From Streptomyces sp. TRM64462 (GTDB taxonomy: Bacteria > Actinomycetota > Actinomycetes > Streptomycetales > Streptomycetaceae): 64,000 nucleotides of DNA. The stretch spans positions 1 through 64,000 of the forward strand of contig NZ_JABWDV010000395.1 of the NCBI RefSeq assembly GCF_013362995.1. The letters run 5' to 3'. A model generated the notes under the pieces. It was not told the DNA's origin. It made no database searches and was given only the letters and a program-made list of their open reading frames with translations. A program made the position numbers and the translations under genes. Position 1 is the first letter of the stretch, and the number at the start of each line of letters is the position of its first letter. Below, piece by piece: positions 8,595 to 16,553 of this stretch.

Positions 8595-10168
8595 ACGCGA
8601 ACGGGCAGGCCCAGCCCGCGACGCCCGTTCCGGAGAAAGCCGGCCCGTACATCCTGCTCACCGAGCTCGGCCGGGGCGGCATGGGCCGCGTACTGCTCGG
8701 CGTCGCGCCGGACGGCCGCCCGGCGGCGGTGAAGCTCGTGCACGCCCGGCACGCCGCCGACGCCGGCTTCCGGTCCCGCTTCCGGCGGGAAGTGGAAGCC
8801 TCGCGGAAGGTGTCCGGCGCCTACACCGCAGCCGTCCTGGACGCCGACACGGACGCCGAGCAGCCCTGGCTGGCCTCGGTGTTCGTGCCCGGCCCGGCGC
8901 TGGGATCGGCCGTGGAACGGACGGGCACCCTGCCCGAGCCGGCCCTGCACCGCCTCGCGGTCGGCCTGGCGACCGCGCTCGACGAGATCCACCGGACCGG
9001 ACTTGTCCACCGCGACCTCAAGCCGGAGAACGTGCTGCTCGCCGATGACGGGGCGAGGGTCATCGACTTCGGTATCGCGCGGGCTGCCGAGGGCCCCGAC
9101 GCCACGCAGCTCACCGGCACCGGCTGGGTGGTCGGCTCGCCTCCGTTCATGTCGCCCGAACAAGCGAACAGCCGGGAGCTGACCGGCGCGAGCGACGTCT
9201 TCTCGCTCGGCTCGGTGCTCGTATTCGCAGCGACCGGACGCGGCCCCTTCTCCGGTCCCTCGGCCCTCCAGACCCTCTACAACGTCGTCCACACCGAGCC
9301 CGACCTGAGCGGCCTGCCGCAAGACCTGTACGGGACCGTCGCCCGCTGCCTGGCGAAGGACCCGGCCGACCGGCCCACCCCCGCCGAACTCCTCGCCCTC
9401 CTCGGCCCGGTGCCCCCGGCGCCCCGGCCATGGCCGCCCGCCGTGCACGCGATGATCGACGAGCAGCGCACCCGCGTCGCGGGCCTGCTCGACGGCGACC
9501 CCGAGCGTACGGTCCTGCTGCCGGGCTCCGACGCACCCCGGACGGCCGTGCTCACCACGTACGACACCCCCGCCGCACCGCCACCCCGCCCGCGGCGCAC
9601 CACGGTGTGGGCGGCCGCGGGCACGGTGGCCGCGGCGGCCGCGGCGGCCCTCGCCACGGGCGTATACCTCCTGACGAAGGACGGCGCGGGGCCGCCCGAC
9701 AAGTACCTGACGATGCCGGTGTGCGAGGAAGCCGCGCCCCGCCTCCCGCTGCAAGGAGAGCGGCGCAAGGACCAGGACGTCGCCATCGAGTACTCGGACA
9801 GCGCGAACACCGAGTGCCGCTGGTACGACAAGGACCAGCCCCAGGCCGACGGCTGGAACTCCTACGCCAGCGCCTCCGTCACCTGGGAACTGCGCCGCTC
9901 GGCCGGCGACAAGAACGCCACCGAACGTCAGGAGAAGGAGTTCGCGAGCCGGGCCGACGGCGAGCGCGCCGAGACCGGCCTCGACTTCGGCGACGAGGCG
10001 TACTGGACCCTCTCCCAGGACGACCCTTCGGGCTGCCAGCTCAACGTCCGCGACGGCAACCTCGTGATCCGCGTCTTCCTCAACAGCGAGAAACACGCCT
10101 CCTGCGAGTCCGAAGCCCGGGAGATCACGAAGGCCGCCCTGGCGGCGATGCCGCCGCGCGCGAGCTGA
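8591..10168 (+). CDS. Membrane serine/threonine protein kinase (second of a pair)
   Basis: A 525-residue kinase with the same layout as its neighbour: ELGRGGMGRV, VKLVHARH, HRDLKPENVLL near residue 140, DFGIARA, GSPPFMSPEQ, then one transmembrane helix at about 337-360 and a distinct extracellular domain with a few Cys. The kinase domains of the pair are clearly related (gene duplication) while the extracellular parts differ, which suggests two signals feeding a shared output. The GTG at 8591 overlaps the upstream stop by four bases. No ribosome site is needed if the pair is coupled. Confidence 0.92.
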   Translation: MNANGQAQPATPVPEKAGPYILLTELGRGGMGRVLLGVAPDGRPAAVKLVHARHAADAGFRSRFRREVEASRKVSGAYTAAVLDADTDAEQPWLASVFVPGPALGSAVERTGTLPEPALHRLAVGLATALDEIHRTGLVHRDLKPENVLLADDGARVIDFGIARAAEGPDATQLTGTGWVVGSPPFMSPEQANSRELTGASDVFSLGSVLVFAATGRGPFSGPSALQTLYNVVHTEPDLSGLPQDLYGTVARCLAKDPADRPTPAELLALLGPVPPAPRPWPPAVHAMIDEQRTRVAGLLDGDPERTVLLPGSDAPRTAVLTTYDTPAAPPPRPRRTTVWAAAGTVAAAAAAALATGVYLLTKDGAGPPDKYLTMPVCEEAAPRLPLQGERRKDQDVAIEYSDSANTECRWYDKDQPQADGWNSYASASVTWELRRSAGDKNATERQEKEFASRADGERAETGLDFGDEAYWTLSQDDPSGCQLNVRDGNLVIRVFLNSEKHASCESEAREITKAALAAMPPRAS

Positions 10169-10219
10169 CCAGCCGAGGCTGCGACTTCACCGCCTCACGG
10201 CGGCCCGGAGCCCGGCGTT

Positions 10220-10309
10220 CTACTCCTCCGGCTCCCAGACCTGAGGCAGGTCGAAGAGACGTCGGTCGCCGTCGACCTTCAAGGAGTCCACCGGAACACG
10301 GCCGTGCAC
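10220..10309 (-). pseudogene. Short C-terminal gene remnant
   Basis: A 29-codon frame on the minus strand (GTG at 10309 to TAG at 10222-10220) reads like the tail of a real protein: it contains VPVDSLKVDGDRRLF and ends FDLPQVWEPEE. It has no ribosome-binding site and starts 13 bases after the methyltransferase stop. I take it as the leftover end of a deleted gene. The family is not recognised. Confidence 0.3.
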
Positions 10310-10322
10310 TAGGAGTGGTGTG

Positions 10323-11069
10323 TCAGCGGTCCATCAGGACGAACACGCCCCACCCGAGGTATTCGCGCTGGTACCTGGCGTGCTGGACGGGTGCCGTGGC
10401 GAGTTCCGCACGCATTTCGTCGGCGAGCTCGTCGTCGGGGTTGGCATCGAGCCAGCGGCGGATGTTGAGCCACTGTGCCGCGACATACCGGTCCCAGCTG
10501 TCCTGGTCGGCAAGGACCATCTCGACGACGTCACAGCCCAGCGCCCGGAACTGTTCGAGCAGTTCCGGCAGCGGGAGCAGGTCGCCCTTGCGGGCCATGT
10601 GGCAGCCCTCGACGGTGGCCTGGTCCTGAGGCTCGCGGCGCCAGTACGGTTCGCCGATCAGCATCATGCCGCCGGGAACGAGACTGCGCCGCAGGAGTTC
10701 GACGGTACCCACCACGCCGGAGCCGATCCAGGTGGCGCCGACACAGGCGGCGATGTCGACGCGATCGTCGACGGCATAGCCCGAGGCGTCCGCGTGCACG
10801 AAGCCGACCCGGTCGGCAACGCCCAGCTCCACGGCCCGAGCGCGGGCGGCGTCGATGAAGACGGTGCTGATGTCCACCCCGGTGCCGGCCACACCGTGGT
10901 CACGGGCCCAGGTGCACAGCATCTCGCCCTTGCCGCAGGCGAGGTCGAGCATACGGGCGCCCGGCGACGGGCTGATGGCCCGCCCCAGGACGGCCAGTTT
11001 CTCGCTGGTGAACGGATTGCAGATGCGATGGCTGCTCTCGCGGATGATGAAGCTACGTGGGAGATCCAC
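10323..11069 (-). CDS. SAM-dependent class I methyltransferase
   Basis: A 248-residue methyltransferase with motif I MLDLACGKGEMLCTWA, motif II in GTGVDISTVFID, and post-motif SLVPGGMMLIGEPYW. The family contains small-molecule methyltransferases similar to the UbiE/COQ5 and SAM-binding 25 groups. The start codon is GTG at 11069 with AAGGAA eight bases upstream. It is not closely related to the methyltransferase at 2706-3539. The neighbours give no clear pathway. The 267 bases upstream (11070-11336) hold no gene I can support. Confidence 0.85.
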   Translation of the reverse strand: MDLPRSFIIRESSHRICNPFTSEKLAVLGRAISPSPGARMLDLACGKGEMLCTWARDHGVAGTGVDISTVFIDAARARAVELGVADRVGFVHADASGYAVDDRVDIAACVGATWIGSGVVGTVELLRRSLVPGGMMLIGEPYWRREPQDQATVEGCHMARKGDLLPLPELLEQFRALGCDVVEMVLADQDSWDRYVAAQWLNIRRWLDANPDDELADEMRAELATAPVQHARYQREYLGWGVFVLMDR

Positions 11070-11336
11070 TACAAGGGTTCCTTCGGTCCATGGAGGTCAG
11101 AACGGCTGGGCAATGCGGCCGACGGGAGTTGACCGCGAGTACCTGGACCGTCATCAAATGCACCTCTTCGGACGTCTGAAGGAAGGGACCGGTCGAGGCT
11201 ACGGCCGCTGAGATCGCCGCGTCCATCGCATTTCACGTCCTGCCGGGCACCGGATGGTGGTGGGCACGGCGGCACGCAGCGTCACCCCCAACCTGTGTGC
11301 CCCGGCGGGTACGCCTGGCGCCAGTGCACGTCGGGG

Positions 11337-11699
11337 TCAGGCGACGGTCCAGGCGCGCAGATGGCGGGCGATCTGGGCGATGCCGAGCACTCCGGAGGCG
11401 GCATCCCGCACGAGCGCGACGGCCGTCTTGGACTGGTAGTCGAGTTCGCGCGCGTTGAGAGTCAGATAAGCCTCAGTCGCATGCCAGGCGAAACGCTCGT
11501 TGGAATGCTCCAAGCACGGCAGTTTCGCCAGGGTCTGCAGCAACGCTCCGGCCTTGAGATACAGAGAGCCGTAGATGTCGCGCCCCATCGCCCGGGCATT
11601 GACCCGGGCGACAGCGGCGTACAGCGGTCCGAGGTCATCGACCTGCGGATCACCGTCGAGCAGCTCGGCGGCGTGCAGCAGGAACGTGACGTCGAGCAT
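11337..11699 (-). CDS. Doc/Fic-type toxin relative with altered active-site motif
   Basis: A 120-residue protein with the fold signature of Doc toxins: an N-terminal helix pair (DDLGPLYAAVARVNARAMG), a helix like YGSLYLKAGALLQTLAK, then the Fic loop. Doc proteins carry HxFxDGNKR; here the aligned stretch reads LPCLEHSNERFAWHA, so the catalytic His, Asp, Gly and Lys are replaced while Asn, Arg and the following AW are kept. Doc phosphorylates EF-Tu in known systems; this variant is unlikely to use the same chemistry. No antitoxin gene is recognisable upstream. Start at ATG 11699; a slightly longer frame to 11741 is possible. It could be a conserved Streptomyces variant or a decaying toxin. Confidence 0.6.
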   Translation of the reverse strand: MLDVTFLLHAAELLDGDPQVDDLGPLYAAVARVNARAMGRDIYGSLYLKAGALLQTLAKLPCLEHSNERFAWHATEAYLTLNARELDYQSKTAVALVRDAASGVLGIAQIARHLRAWTVA

Positions 11700-11741
11700 G
11701 GTATCCACGGTGCCAGCGGTACCACCCGCGCGTCTCAGCAT

Positions 11742-12584
11742 TGACGCGAACTACCCCGGCCCAGGCCGTCGGCGAGGCCGCGTCCGCAATGCTGGCCACT
11801 CTCCGTATCAATTACTGTTGCTCTCCGTATTGTCGCCTTCCGTACCGACTGTGGCTCCTGGACCGGCCACGTCGTCGCCGAGCACCTCGTCCTCACCCAG
11901 CCGGCCCGCGCGTACGCCGACACGTTGACCAGCACCAGCTCGCCGAGGTCCGTGAAGGCCCGCGCACCCCGTGACGGCCGATGCCGCTTGCCGCGCAATT
12001 CCGCTCTATCGTCGGTGAGTTGTACTCAACGCATGGTCGTGGACAAGGCCGGCAACGAGGTCCAGCACCTGTTCATCGTGCTCGTCGTCCGGCCCCTGTT
12101 GGAAGAACCGCCCACTCCTTGGCAGGCCCAACTCACGCCTCGTCAAAGCTTTTGAAGGCTGTGCCGGTGTGAAGTGTCTCTTTGATGCCAGGGGCCTCAG
12201 GTCGCTTCTCTGCCACCATCGGATTCCTTGACCATGTGCTCTGACCTGGTGAGATCCCAGTTCGGCCTACTGGCGTCTAGTGGCACCAGTTGCTGGCAGA
12301 TAGTGGCACCAGCCCAGGACAGATTTGCGGCACTTCCATTAACTGACGATCACGGTGAGGGTCCGCTTGGTGGTGAGGGCTGGGCGTGTTTGTCGAGCTA
12401 TGCGGTGTGTGTAGGGGCAGAGGCCATGTTGGGGGAGGCCTGGCTGCGGGCGGTGTGCTGTACGGGGGTTCACGGCGTGGTCGGCCGGGACATTGGACGC
12501 CCGTTCCCATCCATCGGCACGGCGGGCAGCACCATCGTGGCGAGTCAGCCGCAGGCCGGCCCGTGCGTGCATTTGGGTATGGCG
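11742..12584. other. Gene-poor stretch
   Basis: No supported gene. Short frames here lack ribosome sites and typical codon bias. Fragments such as VDKAGNEVQHLFIVLVV (near 12040, plus strand) may be debris of an old gene. The one clear structure is the tandem repeat at 12269-12312. Confidence 0.5.
12269..12312 (+). repeat. Two 22-23 bp imperfect direct repeats
   Basis: The core TAGTGGCACCAG occurs at 12278-12289 and again at 12301-12312, each preceded by a similar CTGGC segment, giving a 23-base period. Short directly repeated units of this size are typical of transposase-binding sites at the ends of IS21- or Tn7-like elements, but no matching transposase or second end is nearby, so it may be an orphan end. 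Confidence 0.55.
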
Positions 12585-13562
12585 CTACTTGCCCCTGAGA
12601 TCATCGATCCGACGCTGTTCCCACCAGTCTTGGATCATATCGAGGCGTTTGACGGACGGTTCGATACGGCTCAGGGCTCGGTCCAGGTTGAGGAACGGCA
12701 CCATCAGGCCGGTGAGTGACGACGTCTTGGACTTCAACCCCTCTGCCTGCCTCGTCCAGGGGGCCAGGTGTTTGGCTGTGTCGCTGAGGCCGGTCAGCAT
12801 GCGGGCCATGTCGTCATCTGGCGGGGCCGCGGCCGTTTCACCGGAGCTTTTGGAGCCGAGGAGTTGTTGGGCGATAGCTACGGCTGTGGAGACAGCCTGG
12901 ACTCGCTTCGTAGCGTGGTCGTGGAACCGGCGGGCCATCGATGTGAGATCGATGTCGACGCCTTCGGTCAGGCGGCCCTGAAGCTGGTGTGGCGTCACGA
13001 TGGGGGCGGGGTCCGACGAAGCCATGACCCAGGCGATCGGTTTGTGTCGGGCGAGGAGTTCGTCTGCCAACACCCGGTAGGCCAGTACAAGGTCTGCGAT
13101 CAGGTCGGGTTCCAGGGTGTCACGGTGGTAGGCCGCGTTGCGGTATTCGTGCAGCCGGTCGAGTACGTCGCGTTCGTGGTCCGTCAGCACGCCCCGCTGC
13201 CTCAGGAACTTGGTCTTCTGGTCCAGGTGGTTGTCCATCTTTGCCCGCCGGTCCGGGCCTACATGCTGATCGATCAGCTGACTCAGCTGTCCATCGAGCT
13301 GCCCGCCGCTGTCACGGAACCTTTGCATCTCTTCGATGGTGCTGTCGGGGATCTGGAAGGCCAGTTGGGCGTTGACCTCACGGCCGATGATCACCTCGAC
13401 TAGATGGTCCAGGAGGATGAGGGCAAGGCGATCGTGTGCTTGGTCGCCTGCCTCGGCACATCGCCGGATTTCGGCTATTTCGACCGCGAGCCAGTTCCAT
13501 TGTTCGGAGTTCTGTGAGGCCGGGCGGTCCCAATCGGAAGCGAAAGGCTGCATGAGAGGCAT
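12585..13562 (-). CDS. HEPN-domain protein, possible RNase effector
   Basis: A 325-residue protein of unknown family. Near the middle it contains HEYRNAAYHRDTL, which is the HEPN ribonuclease motif R-x4-H (R141, H146) in an all-helical setting (VLDRLHEY before, DLIADLVLAYRVLADELL after). The C-terminal part is helical with a Lys/Arg-rich tail (WWEQRRIDDLRGK). HEPN proteins are common RNase effectors in toxin-antitoxin and antiphage systems. ATG at 13562 has GGTGGAG upstream. It lies 196 bases downstream of qatD on the same strand and could be co-transcribed with the Qat operon, though it is not a known Qat component. Confidence 0.6.
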   Translation of the reverse strand: MPLMQPFASDWDRPASQNSEQWNWLAVEIAEIRRCAEAGDQAHDRLALILLDHLVEVIIGREVNAQLAFQIPDSTIEEMQRFRDSGGQLDGQLSQLIDQHVGPDRRAKMDNHLDQKTKFLRQRGVLTDHERDVLDRLHEYRNAAYHRDTLEPDLIADLVLAYRVLADELLARHKPIAWVMASSDPAPIVTPHQLQGRLTEGVDIDLTSMARRFHDHATKRVQAVSTAVAIAQQLLGSKSSGETAAAPPDDDMARMLTGLSDTAKHLAPWTRQAEGLKSKTSSLTGLMVPFLNLDRALSRIEPSVKRLDMIQDWWEQRRIDDLRGK

Positions 13563-13758
13563 GACTCCACCCTTTCATCCCTCCTCCGGGCGACCATCAG
13601 GTGAGATAGACAGCCTTGAGGCGAGGCGACCCACCGCCCAAGGGCGGACGGTGCGGCCTTCGCGCTTACTGGTCCGTGCGGGATTTCCCACGCTGTGGTT
13701 GCTCAGGGCCCAGCCGCGACCGTGAGGAACGGGGCGTGGGAGGCGCTTGACGCTGCGG

Positions 13759-14508
13759 TCACTGGGGAAGTCCGGTGGTGTCGAGGAAACGCTGCTGGTT
13801 GCCGTGGATGTGCCGGGTGGCTTGTTCGGGTGTCAGCGCCCAGCGGGTGGCGAGGCGGGCGACGACGTCGGAGAGGTCTGCCGGTCGAGCGGGGTGCCTG
13901 TTGTGACGGGCGAACGGGCCATCGGTCTCGAGGAGGACACGGTCAGGCGGCAAAATTTCGAGGAGGGCGCGCCCTTTTTGCGAGGTGGTCATTGCCGGGT
14001 TGACGGAGAACCACAGTCCTGCGGCCAGGGCCTCGTCGACCAGGGCCAGAGGGCCTGTGTACCAGTGCAGGATCGCGGCGGTGACTCCGGCCTGGGCGAG
14101 TCGGGAGAAGGTGTCCTTCTCGGCGCCGCGGCTGTGTACGGTCATGGGCAGGTTACGGGTTCGGGGATCAGCGAGGACGGCCTCGAGGACTCGCAGCTGT
14201 GCGCGTCGTGTGGTGCGTCCGGCGGGGGAGTAGTCGAGCCCAATCTCACCGACCCATGTGGTTTCGGGCAGCATGCGCAGAAACCGGGCGATGTCGGCGG
14301 GAGTAAAGCTGTGGGCACGTAGAGGATGCATGCCCAGTGCCGGGTGGACGCCACGGCGTCTACCCAGCCGGGCTCGCAACAGCCGGTACTCTCCAGGATC
14401 CTCGGTGACGGCCACGACGTCGACGCGAGCCTCGGCGGCCTGGCGCAGGACGGCTACCGGGTCGTCGTAACCGCTCACGTGGCAATGGCTGTCGAGCAGA
14501 TGGTTCAC
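13759..14508 (-). CDS. qatD: QatD, TatD-family metal-dependent DNase
   Basis: A 249-residue TatD-type amidohydrolase-fold nuclease. Metal ligands are visible: H8 and H10 in DSHCH, Glu in GEIGLDY, His in TVHSRG, His in ILHWYTG and Asp in LETDGPF. QatD is the fourth gene of the Qat antiphage system. GTG at 14508 overlaps the qatC stop (GTGA), so it is translated by coupling; the frame upstream of this GTG lies inside qatC. Being next to a QueC-like gene, not in a housekeeping operon, argues against a general TatD role. Confidence 0.9.
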   Translation of the reverse strand: MNHLLDSHCHVSGYDDPVAVLRQAAEARVDVVAVTEDPGEYRLLRARLGRRRGVHPALGMHPLRAHSFTPADIARFLRMLPETTWVGEIGLDYSPAGRTTRRAQLRVLEAVLADPRTRNLPMTVHSRGAEKDTFSRLAQAGVTAAILHWYTGPLALVDEALAAGLWFSVNPAMTTSQKGRALLEILPPDRVLLETDGPFARHNRHPARPADLSDVVARLATRWALTPEQATRHIHGNQQRFLDTTGLPQ

Positions 14509-15842
14509 GAGGCGTGTTCCAACAGTCGTGCGAGCTGCCCCTGCGCGCCCGAGGTCAGCCAGGCGCGGATCTCGGCGATGCCGCGCCGCCATACGTCGAT
14601 GTAAGCGGTGCGCTCGCCACGGGGCAGCGGGCCGTTGCGCAGGACGTCACTGGTGGGCCGGCCAAGGCGGGTGCCAGCCACAACAGCACGCAAGTCAGCG
14701 CTGCGGCCGGAGTCCGGATCCAGTAGTTCGGGATCGTTCAGCGCATCCCAGGCGTAGTGCCTGGCGTCGTCCCAGCCCGCCCGGGACATCGACGCCCGGC
14801 GGATCAGGCACGGGAAGCAGTAGCCGCAGTTGCCCTGCGGCCGCTCGGCGTAGCGGGCGGCCTCGGGATGGGAGCAGGAGATGCTCTGCGGTGCGAGTTC
14901 CCGCAGAAGCGGCTGATTGCGGCTGCCGACGAGCATCTCGCCCTTGGTCTGCAACCGGTAGGGGTTGACCAGCCGGTTGTGAACGCCGACCGCCTCCTTC
15001 ACCTGTTCCAGCAGCGCCAAGTAGTGCGGATGGGTAGTGCGGGTGCTGAAGCTCCCGGCCCGAGCACGGGTGAGGGGCACGTTGATGCCGATGTAGCCGT
15101 TCTCCGGGAGATAGACCGGGACGTTCGGGCCGATGGAGGAGGCGATCGCCAGGGCGGTCGACAAGAACATCAGTGAGCGTGAACGGGTGGTGGTCTCACG
15201 GCCGTCGGGCAGTGGTCTGGCCTGGGACGGATGCGCGGGCGCCGGCCGCAAGAACAGGCGCAGCGAGACCACCCGTGAGCCGTAGTGACCGCGTAGATGC
15301 CGCAACAGACGGGCCTGAGCGCGTGGAGTCTGGCCGCCCTCGTAGTGCGACAGGAGACATAGGCGCCGGTCAGGGTCCTCCTCCAGCAAGTCGATGACCC
15401 CACACAGGGAGTCCAGGCCTCCCGAGAACAGGCACACACCGTCCGCAACGACCCGCCCCTGGCCACTGTCCGAACCGTGCGGCAGAGGTGCGGATCGCTG
15501 AGAGCGGGGATGCAGAGTCCACCGGTCGCCGGTCAGGAAGCGCAGAGTTGTCTGCGAGGCCTCCACCGGCCACCTACCGGCGTCTTCTGCCGGGAAGACC
15601 AGAGACAGATCACGTGTCCAGGCATCGTTGGTGCGGCTGCGTTCGCTCACTCTGTCGCTGATGTAGGCGCCGACCGCCATGATCATCAGGTCAGCCGCCT
15701 GACGAGTGGGCCGGAAGGAACGGAACAGCCCGAGGCCGGCCTGCACTGTGCCCTTAGGCGAGCCCGGGGCGAAGTCCAGCAGGATCCCTTCGGGCGGCGC
15801 GGGATCGTCGAACTCCTCGGTACGCACCGTGAACTGTGTCAT
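14505..15842 (-). CDS. qatC: QatC, QueC-like PP-loop ATPase
   Basis: A 445-residue protein with the PP-loop SGGLDS (140-145) of adenine nucleotide alpha-hydrolases and a Cys cluster NCGYCFPCLIRR near residue 345, as in QueC, the 7-cyano-7-deazaguanine synthase. Qat-type members are longer than QueC because of an N-terminal extension of about 130 residues, seen here. No other queuosine genes are present. ATG at 15842 overlaps the qatB stop by four bases and the stop overlaps qatD. The probable role is a nucleobase or protein modification step in Qat defence; the substrate is not known. Confidence 0.93.
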   Translation of the reverse strand: MTQFTVRTEEFDDPAPPEGILLDFAPGSPKGTVQAGLGLFRSFRPTRQAADLMIMAVGAYISDRVSERSRTNDAWTRDLSLVFPAEDAGRWPVEASQTTLRFLTGDRWTLHPRSQRSAPLPHGSDSGQGRVVADGVCLFSGGLDSLCGVIDLLEEDPDRRLCLLSHYEGGQTPRAQARLLRHLRGHYGSRVVSLRLFLRPAPAHPSQARPLPDGRETTTRSRSLMFLSTALAIASSIGPNVPVYLPENGYIGINVPLTRARAGSFSTRTTHPHYLALLEQVKEAVGVHNRLVNPYRLQTKGEMLVGSRNQPLLRELAPQSISCSHPEAARYAERPQGNCGYCFPCLIRRASMSRAGWDDARHYAWDALNDPELLDPDSGRSADLRAVVAGTRLGRPTSDVLRNGPLPRGERTAYIDVWRRGIAEIRAWLTSGAQGQLARLLEHAS

Positions 15843-16552
15843 GCCAGCCCCTCCAACGCCTGGTAGGCCAGTTCCACGGCATTCTCAACAAGAGCACGGC
15901 CGTCTGGGCCCGACCAGTCCAAACTCAACGGCTGCGCAGGCATCTGGATGGCCACGCAGTCCTCGATGATCTGGCGCATCTGCCCGTCAGCGCGGCGTGC
16001 AGCCTCGGGGTCGGCGATAGTGCCGAGCCGTTCGGCCACCACCGGCACCCGGTTGTAGATGTAGTGCGTCAGGAACAGTTCGAGCAGCCGCTCCACATCG
16101 TTGCGGTCGGCTGCCTCGCTTTCGAGCTCCTCCCAGGTGTCCGCCTCGCCAAACAATTCCTCCAGAACGTCGCAGACCGCGTCCCGGGCCGCCTGCCCGT
16201 CCAGGTCGCCCCCAGCACCAGCCAGTTGCGTCACCAGCTCATCGACGATCTCGTACCGGTCCCGCCCGACCAGGTCGCCCAGCGACGCCTGACGCAGCGC
16301 CTCGCCCAGCCCGTCGGCGGCCACCCCGGACAGCAGGCCGCCCAGCCGCTGGGCCGTGCTGCGCCCGGCCGCCGCGCCCGCGGCGGCGGCCGCAGCGCCA
16401 CCCAGGACCGGAACGTGGCGGGCAAGGACGGCGGCAGCCCGGCTGCGGGGAGCGGAACCATGGCTGACGTCGCGGGCGTATGCGGTCGCCGCGTGCTTGA
16501 GAGGCGTCCACGCCCCGCCGGAGCCACTGGTGCGGTCGGTGGAAGTACCCAC
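15839..16552 (-). CDS. qatB: QatB, Qat defence component
   Basis: A 237-residue protein beginning MGTSTDRTSGSGG, the Ser/Gly-rich N-terminus characteristic of QatB, followed by an Ala/Gly-rich helical segment (GGAAAAAAGAAAGRS) and an acidic helical C-terminal half. Its biochemical role is not known; it is required for Qat defence in the family. The GTG start at 16552 is one base after the qatA stop and its own stop overlaps qatC, so qatA-B-C-D form one translationally linked unit. Confidence 0.88.
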   Translation of the reverse strand: MGTSTDRTSGSGGAWTPLKHAATAYARDVSHGSAPRSRAAAVLARHVPVLGGAAAAAAGAAAGRSTAQRLGGLLSGVAADGLGEALRQASLGDLVGRDRYEIVDELVTQLAGAGGDLDGQAARDAVCDVLEELFGEADTWEELESEAADRNDVERLLELFLTHYIYNRVPVVAERLGTIADPEAARRADGQMRQIIEDCVAIQMPAQPLSLDWSGPDGRALVENAVELAYQALEGLA

Positions 16553-16553
16553 T

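Noticed and set aside
12228-12719. Plus-strand frame of 163 codons
   Set aside because: It runs through the direct repeats and antisense to the HEPN gene, with no recognisable domain or ribosome site.
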